The notes beneath the pieces are model-generated. The model did not search any database. It saw only the letters and a list, made by a program, of their open reading frames with translations, and was not told where the DNA came from. DNA of 63,332 nt from Bacteroidota bacterium (GTDB lineage Bacteria > Bacteroidota > Bacteroidia > Chitinophagales > Chitinophagaceae), in NCBI GenBank assembly GCA_013286315.1, contig JABDFX010000010.1, positions 1 to 63,332 on the forward strand. Reading direction: 5' to 3'. Shown here in pieces: positions 17,682 through 28,098 of the stretch. Position 1 is the first letter of the stretch. Every line of letters starts with the position of its first letter. A program made the position numbers and the translations under genes.

Positions 17682-18824
17682 TTAGAGTGTTACAGTTTTT
17701 ACATTCTGCAAAACGGTCCCGTTCTTTATTTCATCAGAAGCAGATATCAATAAAAAGTCGCCATCTTTCAGATTGCCGTAAATTTCAACCAGGTCGTTGG
17801 CATCCCTCCCTGTCTTTACATTCACGCGCTGAGTCTGATTATTGACCACGCGAATAACAAAAACACTTTCGGTTGAATTGACAACGGATGTTTTGGGAAC
17901 AATAAAAGTACTGTCACTGGCCGGCAGCGGAAGATTCACTTCAGCCACCATTCCCGGCAACAATTTTTTGTCGTTGTTGAACACATCCATTTCGACACGT
18001 TGCGAACGCAGGCGGTCATCAATGGATCCGGACAATCTTTTGATGGCTGCTTTGAATGATTGACCCGGCAGGGACCGGACTGTAAAACTCACTTCGTCTT
18101 TTTGATTCAGATACTGTGTATACGCCTCCGGAACTGACAACACCAATCGAAGTTGTTTCTGTTCCTGCAGGTTGAATAAAGGAAGCTCAGAACCCTTTCC
18201 GGAAGGTCCGACATAGGCACCCGGGTTCACATTCCTGGCCGTAATGACCCCATTGAACGGAGCCCTTATTTGCAGATAATTTTGTGTTTCTGTAATTTCT
18301 TTAGAAGCTGCCTGTGCTGCCTGAAATTGTGCGTAGTCAGAATTCTTTCGGGCAGCAGCCTGTTCCAGATCATTGGGTGATATCGTACCCGGTGTCTTGC
18401 TTGTTTCGAACATCCGGTCATAGTTCGCTTTACTTGCCAGGTAAATAGCCTCACGGGATTTAATCGTAGATTCTGCGCCCGCCAGTTGTGAATTCAATTC
18501 CGGTGCTTCCATGGTAGCGAGTAAATCGCCCTCTTTTACTTCTGAACCCACATCAACATACAATTTTTTGACAAAGCTGCTGACCTTCGCATACAGATCC
18601 ACCTGTTGGTAGGCTATGAGTTGACCGGGTATTTGTAAAGAAGAAGACAATCGTCCCCTCTTCAGGGCAAATACCTGGGTTGTCGGAACATCTGTCTGTT
18701 TAGCGTCCGTTTTTTTCTTTGCTGCATTATCTTCCGATTGACAGCTATACAGCAATACCGTTATCAAAAGAATATTGATTAGCTTTTTTTTAAATCCTGA
18801 GAATATATATAGGCATTGATTCAT
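17682..18824 (-). CDS. RND efflux periplasmic adaptor (membrane fusion protein)
   Basis: This is a 380-aa lipoprotein adaptor bridging an RND pump and a TolC channel. The signal ends in a lipobox LLYSC near residue 28. It then shows the barrel-sandwich halves DLYAKVSSFVKKLYVDVGSEV and LQIRAPFNGVITARNVNPG, an alpha-helical hairpin between them (about 110-170), a beta-barrel with LVLSVPEAYTQYL and a membrane-proximal domain with FIVPKTSVVNS. It is the third gene of the operon TolC, RND, adaptor and lies 15 bases from the pump stop-to-start junction. Confidence 0.9.
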   Translation of the reverse strand: MNQCLYIFSGFKKKLINILLITVLLYSCQSEDNAAKKKTDAKQTDVPTTQVFALKRGRLSSSLQIPGQLIAYQQVDLYAKVSSFVKKLYVDVGSEVKEGDLLATMEAPELNSQLAGAESTIKSREAIYLASKANYDRMFETSKTPGTISPNDLEQAAARKNSDYAQFQAAQAASKEITETQNYLQIRAPFNGVITARNVNPGAYVGPSGKGSELPLFNLQEQKQLRLVLSVPEAYTQYLNQKDEVSFTVRSLPGQSFKAAIKRLSGSIDDRLRSQRVEMDVFNNDKKLLPGMVAEVNLPLPASDSTFIVPKTSVVNSTESVFVIRVVNNQTQRVNVKTGRDANDLVEIYGNLKDGDFLLISASDEIKNGTVLQNVKTVTL

Positions 18825-18839
18825 TGCTGTGTTTTTGGA

Positions 18840-21800
18840 CTATTTATTCGATTTCGCGGATGCATTTAATTCAGGAATATAATGTGCGCTGTCTTTATCT
18901 TCCGGATCAAGGGACACAGAAGCAATGGAAGCCTTGCCCTGCACCCAGGAGAATACCAGTGGTAATATAAATAATGCAGCAAAGGTAGAAGCTATCAAAC
19001 CACCCACCACCGCGCGACCCAGGGGAGCTGCCTGGTCACCGCCGTCACCCCAGCCCGTTGCCATGGGCAGCATACCAAATACCATCGCCACACTCGTCAT
19101 TAGGATGGGCCGCATTCGCAGGGCTGCGGATTCTTTTGCGCTGAGTAATGCATTTCCGGTGTGCATACGTAAATGCTCCGCATTCGTGATTAATAAAACA
19201 GAATTTGCAATAGACACTCCCACTGACATAATAATGCCCATATAGGATTGCAGATTGAGCGTGGATCCGGTCAGCAATAATGCTATTAATGAACCAAGAA
19301 GCACGGCAGGAAGGGTGGACAATACAACCAGCGATACTTTGAAAGACTGAAAATTAGCAGCCAGCATTAAGAAAATTACAGCAATGGCCGTAACTAATCC
19401 CAATTGCAAGCTATCCAAAGTATCAGACAAAACTTCACTCAGTCCCTTTGTTTCAACGCTCAGGCCACGCGGCAGATCACCCAGTGATTCAATCGCAGCC
19501 CGCACATCCTTTGTTGCCGTGCCCAGGTCCTTGTTATTTAAATTGGCCGTCACAGATAAATACGGGAGCGCACCCAGGTTGTCGTTTTCTCCATACGAAG
19601 TATCCTGAGTAACAGCTGCCACATCACCCAGTACCGGACGGGATTCATTACTCAACACCGGGATTTCACTGATATCATTGGTGCTGGTCATTTGATTTTC
19701 GGGCACTTCCACCTGCACGCCGTAACTGATATTACTTTTCGGATCGATCCATACATTTTTTTCTGTATATCGTGAAGACGAGGTCGCAGCAACCAAAGAG
19801 CGGGAAACGTCATTCAGGGTTACACCCATTTGTGCTGCCCTGATCCTGTCAATATCGATATTGATCGTGGGATATTTAATAGGTTGTGCCAGTTGAACGT
19901 CGCGTAAATAATCAATCTGCCTGAGTTTGTCAATTACCTTATTAGCGTACTGTTCATTGATCTTTTTATCCCTTCCGGTAATTCTGACCTCGATGGGCGT
20001 TGGCGACCCCTGGCTCAACACTTTATCCGTCAGCTCGATCGGTTCAAAGGAAAGCCGGACATCCGGCATGGTTGCCTTCATCTGATGTCGAAATCTTTCT
20101 TTCAATTCGTCCAGCTTCTCTTTGTAAGAATCTTTTAAAGCTACCTGCAGTACGGCTTCCTGTGGTCCGCTCATAAAAAGATAAATGGGACTGGTTGAAA
20201 ACTGCCCCGGATGTTGTCCGACGAATGCTGACGTTACAGCTATATTTTCTTTTCCCACCAGATCTTCCAATATATGAAGGGCACTGATTGTTTTTTCTTC
20301 CGTCCTCTCCAGCCTCGTACCATCCGGCGCGCGTAATCTTACCTGGAACTGACCGGCATTTACTTTCGGTAATACGTCGCGGCCAATATTCTTAAACAAC
20401 AGAGCAATCAGACCACAGGTCATCAGCGTATACAAAATAACAACAGGCCCCTGATAAGGAAAGAGGCGATCCAAAAATCGCAGGAAACGATTCCTGAATT
20501 TTTCAAAGCGGGTTAGATCCCCGTTTCCATTATTTAAACTTCTTTCCAGCAATTTCTTTTTCTGATCCCATGTATCCTGTTCCTCAGATGCGGTCAGTCC
20601 CAGGGCCGCGTATTCTTCCTCGTCCGTTAGTATATGTCCGTCTTTGGTTGATTGATGCTGATGCCCCTTCATCAGCCAGTTCGCCATGATCGGAACAAAG
20701 GTCTGCGCAAGGAAATAAGAAGTGATCATGGAGAAGGCAATAGCCATGGCCAGTGGTAAAAATAGTGAGCCGGGAATTCCGGTCATCGTAAAAGCGGGAG
20801 CAAATACCGCCAGGATACAGAGCAGGATCAGCAGTTTTGGAAATGCAATTTCCTTACAGGCATCCCAGATGGCCAATGCTTTTGGTTTTCCCAGAGCCAG
20901 GTGTTGATGTATATTTTCAATGGTTACCGTCGATTCATCTACCAATATCCCTATTGCGAGCGCCAATCCACTCAGCGTCATAATATTGATGGTCTGATTA
21001 AAAAGATATAGAAACAAGACACCCGAGATGATAGATGTCGGTATGGTCAAAACCACAATGAGTGCGCCCCTTCTGTCTCCTAGAAATAATAATACCATCA
21101 GGCCGGTCAGTATGGCACCAATGGCTCCTTCTGAAATCAAACTTTTTACAGCGTTGATTACATATACCGACTGGTCGAATTCATAGGACAGGGTTACGTC
21201 TTCCGGTAACTGGCTTTGAAAACGCGGAAGTGCTTTCTTCAGATTCTGCACAACTTCCCAGGTGGATGCATCCGCCGATTTTGTAACGGGCAGGTAAATA
21301 GAACGTTTCCCATTTACAAGTGCATATCCCGTGGTGATATCCGCGCCATCTTCTATGACGGCAATATCTCGCAGGTAAACATTTTCAACAGCCCCTTTAA
21401 AAATCGGAATATCTCCAAACTCCCTGATGTTTTTTATCGTCGTATTGGCAGGTGTAAAATAATTGTAATTCCCGATGCGTACATTACCCGCCGGCGTTGC
21501 CTGATTATTGTCTCTCAGTGCGGCTACTACCTGGTCGGGTGTCAGATGATGAACCCTTAGTAATTCAGGGTTTATTTTTATCAGCACCGTCCGGACATTG
21601 CCGCCAAAGGGCGCAGGAGATACCAGGCCCGGTACAGAGGTAAAAGAAGCACGCACATATACATTAGCCAGATCCATGAGTTCGTTATTCGAACGTGTTT
21701 TGCTGCTTAACACCAATTGTCCGATGGGTAACGTCGACGCATCGAAACGCAAAATAAACGGTGGTTGCGAACCGGGCGGGAAGGATGCCTGCGCCCGGTT

Positions 21801-22136
21801 GGTGAATGTGGTTACTTCGGCAGCCGCCTGGGCCATGTTCGTCCCCTGGTAAAACGTAAGTTTTATTAAAGTAAGTCCCTGGATATTTCTCGTTTCGATA
21901 CTTTTTACACCGGATACATACAATAACAAACTCACGTATTGTTTTCCGAAAAAAGCTTCCATTTGGGTAGGCGTAAAACCACCATAGGGATGCGAGATAA
22001 AAATAACCGGAAGATTCAGTTCAGGAAAAATATCAATCTTGATATTACGCACGGCATTCACTCCGAAGAAAAATAAGCCCATTACGATCACCAGAATGGA
22101 TATGGGCCTTCTGAGTGCGCTCCTGATTAATCCCAT
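18840..22136 (-). CDS. RND efflux transporter permease (AcrB/CzcA superfamily)
   Basis: This is a 1098-aa inner-membrane proton-driven pump. Recognisable parts are the N-terminal helix RRPISILVIVMGLFFFGV, the porter domains, helix 4 with GLALAIGILVDESTVTIENI, a second half with the closing helices near MRPILMTSVAMVFGMLPMA, and GGLIASTFAALFILP. The relay position reads Asp-Glu (VDES) where AcrB has Asp-Asp. A charged segment of roughly 75 residues between the two halves (HQHQSTKDGHILTDEEEYAA and onward) makes it longer than usual. The substrate is not predictable. It forms a complete tripartite pump with its neighbours. Confidence 0.92.
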   Translation of the reverse strand: MGLIRSALRRPISILVIVMGLFFFGVNAVRNIKIDIFPELNLPVIFISHPYGGFTPTQMEAFFGKQYVSLLLYVSGVKSIETRNIQGLTLIKLTFYQGTNMAQAAAEVTTFTNRAQASFPPGSQPPFILRFDASTLPIGQLVLSSKTRSNNELMDLANVYVRASFTSVPGLVSPAPFGGNVRTVLIKINPELLRVHHLTPDQVVAALRDNNQATPAGNVRIGNYNYFTPANTTIKNIREFGDIPIFKGAVENVYLRDIAVIEDGADITTGYALVNGKRSIYLPVTKSADASTWEVVQNLKKALPRFQSQLPEDVTLSYEFDQSVYVINAVKSLISEGAIGAILTGLMVLLFLGDRRGALIVVLTIPTSIISGVLFLYLFNQTINIMTLSGLALAIGILVDESTVTIENIHQHLALGKPKALAIWDACKEIAFPKLLILLCILAVFAPAFTMTGIPGSLFLPLAMAIAFSMITSYFLAQTFVPIMANWLMKGHQHQSTKDGHILTDEEEYAALGLTASEEQDTWDQKKKLLERSLNNGNGDLTRFEKFRNRFLRFLDRLFPYQGPVVILYTLMTCGLIALLFKNIGRDVLPKVNAGQFQVRLRAPDGTRLERTEEKTISALHILEDLVGKENIAVTSAFVGQHPGQFSTSPIYLFMSGPQEAVLQVALKDSYKEKLDELKERFRHQMKATMPDVRLSFEPIELTDKVLSQGSPTPIEVRITGRDKKINEQYANKVIDKLRQIDYLRDVQLAQPIKYPTINIDIDRIRAAQMGVTLNDVSRSLVAATSSSRYTEKNVWIDPKSNISYGVQVEVPENQMTSTNDISEIPVLSNESRPVLGDVAAVTQDTSYGENDNLGALPYLSVTANLNNKDLGTATKDVRAAIESLGDLPRGLSVETKGLSEVLSDTLDSLQLGLVTAIAVIFLMLAANFQSFKVSLVVLSTLPAVLLGSLIALLLTGSTLNLQSYMGIIMSVGVSIANSVLLITNAEHLRMHTGNALLSAKESAALRMRPILMTSVAMVFGMLPMATGWGDGGDQAAPLGRAVVGGLIASTFAALFILPLVFSWVQGKASIASVSLDPEDKDSAHYIPELNASAKSNK

Positions 22137-22165
22137 GAGAAGAAGTTTTGTAACATCATCATTTC

Positions 22166-23578
22166 CTATCGAATTTCATTTACAAAATAGCCATAATCCC
22201 CGCTGGCCGCAGCTTTGAGCAGCAGGGCCTGCCATACATTGCTGTTGGCAATATCCCTGTCTGTTTCCGCACGGTTGAGTATATACAGCGCCTGCGTAAC
22301 ATCCACAATATTTGTAAGGCCGTTTTTATATAACACGGACCTTTGCAAATAAGCATCCGAAGCAGCCTTCACCTGTACGGGCGCTTCATTATAATTGGCG
22401 ACCGCATATTTTATTTTATCATCTGCCAGCGCCAGCTGCGTTTTGATTTGCTGGCTGACGAGTTCATATTCATTTTGCAAGCCCTTCGACGTCCACTCCT
22501 GCGCCGTAACCTGTTGATGAACACGTATGGGATTGGTTAAATTCCAGACAACACCGACGCCAAGCAGGTAGTTACTATTGGTGGGCTTTACGCCATTCCA
22601 GTAATCATGATTGAAAGCATCCGGATTCAGCTGACTATAGTTACTGCTAAAACCGGTTCCCCTGCTCTGCATTACACCGACGAAGGAGAATACCGGATAC
22701 TTAAACCGGTCTATATATTTTTCCTGTTGTTTGCTTACGTTGATTCTGCTTTGATAGAACTTCAAAACCGGGTGCTGGTCTTCGCTCGCCGTGACTGAAT
22801 CATACAGTGCGGCGGGAATCCGGTTTATGAAAACCGTATCGAGCTGAAATTTCTGATAGGGTGTGCCCATCAGCTGTGCCAGCTGGCTGGCTTGATCCGC
22901 CTCGTAATTAATGGCATTGGTCAAAGCTATTTTGGCATTAGAGACTTCTGCATTGGCCTGCGATGAATCCACGCCGGGGTTGAGTCCGTTTTTCGCACGT
23001 GCCAGAACAACCAGGTTCAGCTGGCTCGCTCGTTCCAGATTTTTCTGTTCTGATAATACAAGTCTTTGTGCTGCCAATAAATTGAGATAGGCACCCGAAA
23101 CCCTCACTTGCAGTTGAAATTTTTCCTGTTCCAGGTCGCTGGCGTCCTGAAGAACCAGTGCTTCAGCTACTTTCACATTCTCGCGTACTCTCCCGAAGGT
23201 GAAAAAATCCCAGCTGATGTTTGCGAGGTACAATCCACCAAATGCAGCATTCCAGTTCTGTGAAAGAAAAGGTGGTCCGGAAGAAGCCACGCTAAACCCG
23301 CCAATGGGGATGACCGGTCCGAATTGTCCGTTGGCCGTACCATACGCCTGTTGAGCGGCCAGATTCAGATTCGGCAAATGATAGGTAGATGCTTCCTTTG
23401 CTGATGCCTGTGAAGATTTAAGATAATTGCCCTTTGCTTTTACGGTGCCATAGTTATTGAGCGCCGTATTCACCGCATCCTTTAAAGTCAGCGTCTGGCT
23501 GTTGGCCCGTATCCCCAATAGTAAAAACAAAGAAAAATATATCGCTCCCTTTACAATCCTGTCATGACTATCAAACAT
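22166..23578 (-). CDS. TolC-family outer-membrane efflux channel
   Basis: This 470-aa protein supplies the outer-membrane duct of the tripartite pump encoded by the two genes downstream. A signal-like N-terminus (IYFSLFLLLGIRANSQ) precedes two OEP repeats rich in long amphipathic helices. Each repeat carries the typical alternation, for example QLQVRVSGAYLNLLAAQRLV and SNAKIALTNAINYEADQASQ, with NIVDVTQALYILNRAETDRD near the end. It is the promoter-proximal gene of the operon, starting 30 bases before the pump gene. Confidence 0.9.
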   Translation of the reverse strand: MFDSHDRIVKGAIYFSLFLLLGIRANSQTLTLKDAVNTALNNYGTVKAKGNYLKSSQASAKEASTYHLPNLNLAAQQAYGTANGQFGPVIPIGGFSVASSGPPFLSQNWNAAFGGLYLANISWDFFTFGRVRENVKVAEALVLQDASDLEQEKFQLQVRVSGAYLNLLAAQRLVLSEQKNLERASQLNLVVLARAKNGLNPGVDSSQANAEVSNAKIALTNAINYEADQASQLAQLMGTPYQKFQLDTVFINRIPAALYDSVTASEDQHPVLKFYQSRINVSKQQEKYIDRFKYPVFSFVGVMQSRGTGFSSNYSQLNPDAFNHDYWNGVKPTNSNYLLGVGVVWNLTNPIRVHQQVTAQEWTSKGLQNEYELVSQQIKTQLALADDKIKYAVANYNEAPVQVKAASDAYLQRSVLYKNGLTNIVDVTQALYILNRAETDRDIANSNVWQALLLKAAASGDYGYFVNEIR

Positions 23579-23837
23579 CGATTGGTTGGTTTATCCTTTG
23601 CATTCTGCAAAACAACCAAAATTACCAAACCAATTCTAATTGTGGTTAAACGATTCACCACGATTTTAAAACGATGAGGTTTTCAAACGTTTAACAAGAT
23701 TTGTAGTGCATTCATCTATCATTTCCCTTACTGATCTCCTGATTGTTTTTCTGTTGACTCGGGAAATTTCATCGCGTTTTTAAAAAAGATGACAGATCAT
23801 CTTGCAGCAACCGCTATATTTTAATCTTCTGCAATCA

Positions 23838-24251
23838 TTACGCCTGCTGAGGTGAATCAAACTCCAGTATCCAATGCTTCCCAAATTTATCAGCAAGATC
23901 GCCGATCAGCCCGAAAAACATCTGATTGATGGGATGATTCACTTTTCCCCCTGATGAGAGCTTGTCAAACAGAGAACGCATTTCTTTTTCTGTTTTGCAA
24001 GCAAGGCTCATGTGCACCGTATTGCCTTCAATAAATTCACCCGGGACCATATCAGTCGCCATAATTTCAAAATTTTCTGTTTTTAAAGAAGAATGCAGAA
24101 TGGAGTTGTGATAACTGGCAGGCATTTGGTCAGCTACGGGTGATTCTCCTGCAGTCATCAGCGAAAGTTCCCCACCAAATATTTCTTTGTAAAAACCCAT
24201 GGCTTCTTTACAATTGCCATTAAATGTCAAATAAGGATTCAGCGTTGCCAT
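23838..24251 (-). CDS. VOC-family (glyoxalase/PhnB-like) protein
   Basis: This is a 137-aa protein with the PhnB-like opening LNPYLTFNGNCKEAMGFYKEIFGGEL, then HNSILHSSLKTENFEIMATD and a C-terminal FGLIGDLADKFGKHWILEF. These are two beta-alpha-beta-beta-beta modules of the vicinal oxygen chelate fold. Proteins of this subgroup are mostly uncharacterised; the names 'PhnB' and 'demethylubiquinone methyltransferase' are historical. It stands alone, downstream of the TPR-like gene by 109 bases. Confidence 0.85.
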   Translation of the reverse strand: MATLNPYLTFNGNCKEAMGFYKEIFGGELSLMTAGESPVADQMPASYHNSILHSSLKTENFEIMATDMVPGEFIEGNTVHMSLACKTEKEMRSLFDKLSSGGKVNHPINQMFFGLIGDLADKFGKHWILEFDSPQQA

Positions 24252-24360
24252 AAAATTTGTTTTTGTTTGATTAATTCTTTTTTAATTACAATACAAAGTT
24301 GGTTCACAAAATGAAAGACCCGTAGTACGGAAAAGACAAACAAGGGGTGTTTTGCGACAA

Positions 24361-25014
24361 TTATAATTCTTTGAGCAGGGTATCAATCTCCTTCTGACCC
24401 CAGTGTGGATTGATCCCTTCGTGTGAATCGGCAGCCAATTGCCGTTTGGCAAGATCCAGCAGTTGCTTCGCTTTTTTCTTATCACCTCCCCAGAGTTTGG
24501 GTGTCGAATATTTTTCCCAGCCATCCAGGTAATTCGCTCTTGGATTATCAGGATTTGTTTTTATGGCCAATTGAATATACTGACTGGCCACAGGTCCATA
24601 TTGTCTGCCATAGCTCATGGGATTGATAAAAACCCGGGCCCTGTTTACCATACTTATAATGCAGTAAACTTCTGACAATTCTTTTTTTTGGGAACCTGTA
24701 TCAAGAAGTGATCTCGATTTTTTGATTTCATTTTCTGCTTTATCTGCAAAAGGTTCAATCCGGTCGCCGTCCTGCTCGTAAAGCCATCCGATTTTTGCAT
24801 TGCAGAACGCCGCATAATACCAGGGAAGCCAGCTGGTTTTTTCCTGCTGTGCGATGGACTCAAAACCGGCAGCCAGTTGCTGGTAATCTTTTACTGCTGT
24901 AGCCTGATCGAGTTTGGCCACTGCTGTCTTCATCTGCTGACTGTAGTTATCCTGTGCCTGAGTCAAATGGCCTAACAGAAAAATAATGGCGATAAATAAA
25001 ATTGTCTTTTTCAT
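24361..25014 (-). CDS. Secreted helical-repeat (TPR-like) protein
   Basis: This is a 217-aa protein with a signal peptide (MKKTILFIAIIFLLGHLTQAQ). The remainder is helical, with TPR-like phrases such as WLPWYYAAFCNAKIGWLYEQ and YIQLAIKTNPDNPRANYLDG. A late motif, KLWGGDKKKAKQLLDLAKRQ, recalls the region after TPR repeats in several Bacteroidota periplasmic proteins. It lies 27 bases downstream of the TonB-dependent receptor, so the two are probably co-expressed. No enzymatic function is apparent. Confidence 0.7.
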   Translation of the reverse strand: MKKTILFIAIIFLLGHLTQAQDNYSQQMKTAVAKLDQATAVKDYQQLAAGFESIAQQEKTSWLPWYYAAFCNAKIGWLYEQDGDRIEPFADKAENEIKKSRSLLDTGSQKKELSEVYCIISMVNRARVFINPMSYGRQYGPVASQYIQLAIKTNPDNPRANYLDGWEKYSTPKLWGGDKKKAKQLLDLAKRQLAADSHEGINPHWGQKEIDTLLKEL

Positions 25015-25041
25015 TGTTTTTATTTTTTATGGTGATTTGAA

Positions 25042-27294
25042 TTATAGATTCTCGTTGATAAAATCATTTCGGCGGTCAATACCGAAACTCATGAACAGGC
25101 CGATATAGAATGTTCTGGTGGCGGGCGGAGTCACGGCCATTTTGCTCATCCCATTATAACTGTAATAGTATCCGAAAACCTGTTTGCTCCCCAGCACATT
25201 ATTACAGCCAAAGCCGATCCCGGAGTATTCCTTATTCTTCCATTTCGGAAATATTGAAAACAGGTAAGCAAAACTCAGATTCATTCCCTGGTACACGGGC
25301 GTTGTACCCTGGTCGTAGAAAAAAGGGGCACCGGAGGCATTTTGCTGAATATCATAATAGGGTCTCCCGGAAGCCAGTGTATACGCCATGTTCGCGCTCA
25401 GATTGATATCCTGGAAATATTTTTTAACAACCAGTGACAGCGTATGCGGCGTAGAGAATGAAGGGGCAATGGCATATGGAAAATCCATCCATTTCCGTTT
25501 TGTATCCAGGTAGGTGTAAGTGATCCAGTAATCAAGGTCTTTAAAAGTTTTCTTGTCTCTCCAAAACAACTCAACTCCCCTCGCATAACCGTTTCCGTTA
25601 TTAGAATAGGAAGGATATGTGTTGATGAGCCCTTTGTAAGTCTTATAATAGGCTTCCATCCGGAAGAACCGGTTGCCTGCTTTTTTCTGGTAATTAATGA
25701 TATAATGAGAGGCGCTGGAATAATCCAAATTGCGGTCCGCCGCCAGCCAGCTGATTTCGGGTAACTGATAAAAAATACCATATGCCATATTGATTTGTCC
25801 GCCATCGGGAAACCGGTAAGCCAGACTTACCCGGGGAGCCATGTTGGCGCTGTTTATGAGTGTGGAATATTCTGCACGGGCGCCTATTTTGGCTGCCATC
25901 GTTTTACTGATACGGATATCGCTTTCTGCGAATACAGCGATCAGATGATTAACCAGCCTGTTTGTTGTATCGGCCAGCGGATCATTCGATGAAAGCAGAT
26001 CTCGATTATAAAAATATTCAGCTCCGAAACGTATCGCCTGGCCGTGTGGCAGTTGTTTTCTCAATACGAATTTTGCCTGGGCAACATTTGATTGGGTCGT
26101 GCTATCCAGATTATATTCATTATAGGGATAATCCGGCAGGAAAAGTTGCTGGTTTTTATTGTTGAACAAGCGGCGGGTTATTCCGTCTTTATAATAATTA
26201 AAAGCAATGACTGCATCTATTTTCCAGTTGTTCTTTAAAAATTCCTGGTAGGAAAGATTCGAATAAATATTGGTATTCAACTGTTGAAAGGATGACAGGA
26301 GGTTGCTGCTGTCAATAGCTGTATTCTGAATACCGATATTACTGTAACCATAATTGCAGTAAAATTTAAACATGCCGGTTTTACCGGTTCTGATCCGGAA
26401 ATTAGCATCTGCTGAAAAGTATTCCGGCCCTTTAAAATAGTCAGGTATCTGGGGAACGATACGATTATAAAACTGGAGATTACCATAACCGGCGTTGATA
26501 CCATAACTGCTTTTGTTGTCCTGAGCCAATTCCTGAAAACCGGCGCCTACATTTTGTGGGAAAATATGCAATGCAGCGGAAGACTTATCCGGCAGATCAA
26601 CCGTTTCCAATATCAGGGCGCTGCTCATGGCCTCGCCATACAATGCTGAATATCCTCCGCTGCTGAATAAAATTCCTTTGAACAAAAAGGGGTTCAGTCT
26701 GGCCGGCTGTGGCAGACCCGGAACGCTGGCAAAATTGGGAGAAGGTAAAAGTGCGCCATCCACGAATTGTTTTGCTTCTGCATTGGTACCCCCGCGAACA
26801 AAAAGGCCTTCTTCTTCCCCGATCATTTGTGCTCCGGGTAATGTGCGAAGCGCATTGGCGATATCACCACCGTTTCCGGCAACTGTTACCGCGTCGATTG
26901 GTGTCAGTGCAGCTCCTTTTGCCTTATCACTGGCCTCGAAGCTTCCAACGCTGATGACGACGACATCTCCCAGGGTTTTTGTTTCAAAATCGAGTTCAAT
27001 GTCCAGATGGATGATAGAATCATTCAGCACAATTTCCATTTCCCTGGTTGAATAACCGACCGATGATATTTCCAGTTTTCGTTTTCCTTTTCCCGAAAGT
27101 GTAAGTTGGAACCGGCCCGCAGAATCCGCATAAGCCCCCTGGTTTGTTTCCTTCACGTGTATGGTGGCGGCAGCCTGGGGATCGTTATTGCTATTGGTAA
27201 CAATGCCCTTTACTGTCGTCTGGGCATTTGCAGTAACAGAGTATACCATGAAAAAAAGGAAATTCATTATTTTGTTTCGTCCTGCTGGTTTCAT
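25042..27294 (-). CDS. TonB-dependent receptor with carboxypeptidase-regulatory domain
   Basis: This is a 750-aa outer-membrane receptor for TonB-energised uptake. After a signal peptide (MNFLFFMVYSVTANAQ, so the Met at residue 10 is the likelier start) comes a carboxypeptidase-D regulatory-like domain (TVKGIVTNSNNDPQAAATI). It is followed by a plug domain with NGGDIANALRTLPGAQM and GLFVRGGTNAEAKQFVDG, and a beta-barrel that ends in aromatic-rich strands. No SusD partner is encoded nearby, so a metal, siderophore or peptide is as likely as a glycan. The LytTR pair just upstream on the same strand may regulate it. Confidence 0.88.
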   Translation of the reverse strand: MKPAGRNKIMNFLFFMVYSVTANAQTTVKGIVTNSNNDPQAAATIHVKETNQGAYADSAGRFQLTLSGKGKRKLEISSVGYSTREMEIVLNDSIIHLDIELDFETKTLGDVVVISVGSFEASDKAKGAALTPIDAVTVAGNGGDIANALRTLPGAQMIGEEEGLFVRGGTNAEAKQFVDGALLPSPNFASVPGLPQPARLNPFLFKGILFSSGGYSALYGEAMSSALILETVDLPDKSSAALHIFPQNVGAGFQELAQDNKSSYGINAGYGNLQFYNRIVPQIPDYFKGPEYFSADANFRIRTGKTGMFKFYCNYGYSNIGIQNTAIDSSNLLSSFQQLNTNIYSNLSYQEFLKNNWKIDAVIAFNYYKDGITRRLFNNKNQQLFLPDYPYNEYNLDSTTQSNVAQAKFVLRKQLPHGQAIRFGAEYFYNRDLLSSNDPLADTTNRLVNHLIAVFAESDIRISKTMAAKIGARAEYSTLINSANMAPRVSLAYRFPDGGQINMAYGIFYQLPEISWLAADRNLDYSSASHYIINYQKKAGNRFFRMEAYYKTYKGLINTYPSYSNNGNGYARGVELFWRDKKTFKDLDYWITYTYLDTKRKWMDFPYAIAPSFSTPHTLSLVVKKYFQDINLSANMAYTLASGRPYYDIQQNASGAPFFYDQGTTPVYQGMNLSFAYLFSIFPKWKNKEYSGIGFGCNNVLGSKQVFGYYYSYNGMSKMAVTPPATRTFYIGLFMSFGIDRRNDFINENL

Positions 27295-27396
27295 GTATTT
27301 TGATTTTCCAGACGAAAATATATCCGGCGACAGAGATATTTTCCCGTGAATCGATCAGCCGGATATATGTGCAGACAGGATGGGAGATTGTAAAGA

Positions 27397-28098
27397 TCAG
27401 AGCGAGAGCATTTTTTCCAGGTCAGCCTTATATGATTCACTCAAAGGCAATTCGATGGCGCCGATGCAAACCAGGTCACGTTTGATGGCTGTTATTTTTT
27501 TTGCAGAGAGAATGTACGATTTATGTGTTCTCACAAACTGGTGGCCAGTGAGTTTTTCTTCCAGTGACTTCAAACTCATTCGGGTCATGATGGGTTTCTG
27601 ATTATTGGCAAGAAATATTTTAACGTAATCCTTCATGCCCTCGATGTATAGAATATCCGGTATCCATATTTTTATCTGGTTGTATTCCACAAATACAAAA
27701 AAATAATCCGGTTGGGGATCCTTCTGAAGAGGTTTGCTTTGCAGGTTAAATAGATCATGGGCCTTGTTACAGGCTTTCAGGAAGCGCTCGAAAGACACGG
27801 GCTTAAGCAGGTAATCCACAGCCTGATGATTAAATCCCTCAAACGCATATTCCTTATAGGCGGTGATAAATATGACCATCGGAGGCTTTGGAAGAGATTC
27901 CAGAAACTGTAATCCGCTTAGTCCGGGCATCTGAATATCAAGAAATATCAGGTCCACCGTTTCACTTTGCAATGCTTCAGCGGCTTCCATTGCGTTTTTA
28001 CAGCGTTTGACAAGATGCAGGAACGGAACCCGCCGGATATTATCCACCAGCAGGTCGAGTACCAGTCTTTCATCATCCACAGCAATACAATTCAACAT
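27397..28098 (-). CDS. LytTR-family response regulator
   Basis: This is a 233-aa two-component regulator. The receiver domain has the acidic pair DDE at 8-10, the phosphorylated Asp 54 in LIFLDIQMPG, and KPV near 107. The C-terminal half is a LytTR DNA-binding domain, with ILYIEGMKDYVKIFLAN and FVRTHKSYILSAKKI as its main strands. Its start overlaps the stop of the sensor kinase by 7 bases. Targets are unknown; the adjacent receptor gene is a candidate. Confidence 0.92.
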   Translation of the reverse strand: MLNCIAVDDERLVLDLLVDNIRRVPFLHLVKRCKNAMEAAEALQSETVDLIFLDIQMPGLSGLQFLESLPKPPMVIFITAYKEYAFEGFNHQAVDYLLKPVSFERFLKACNKAHDLFNLQSKPLQKDPQPDYFFVFVEYNQIKIWIPDILYIEGMKDYVKIFLANNQKPIMTRMSLKSLEEKLTGHQFVRTHKSYILSAKKITAIKRDLVCIGAIELPLSESYKADLEKMLSL

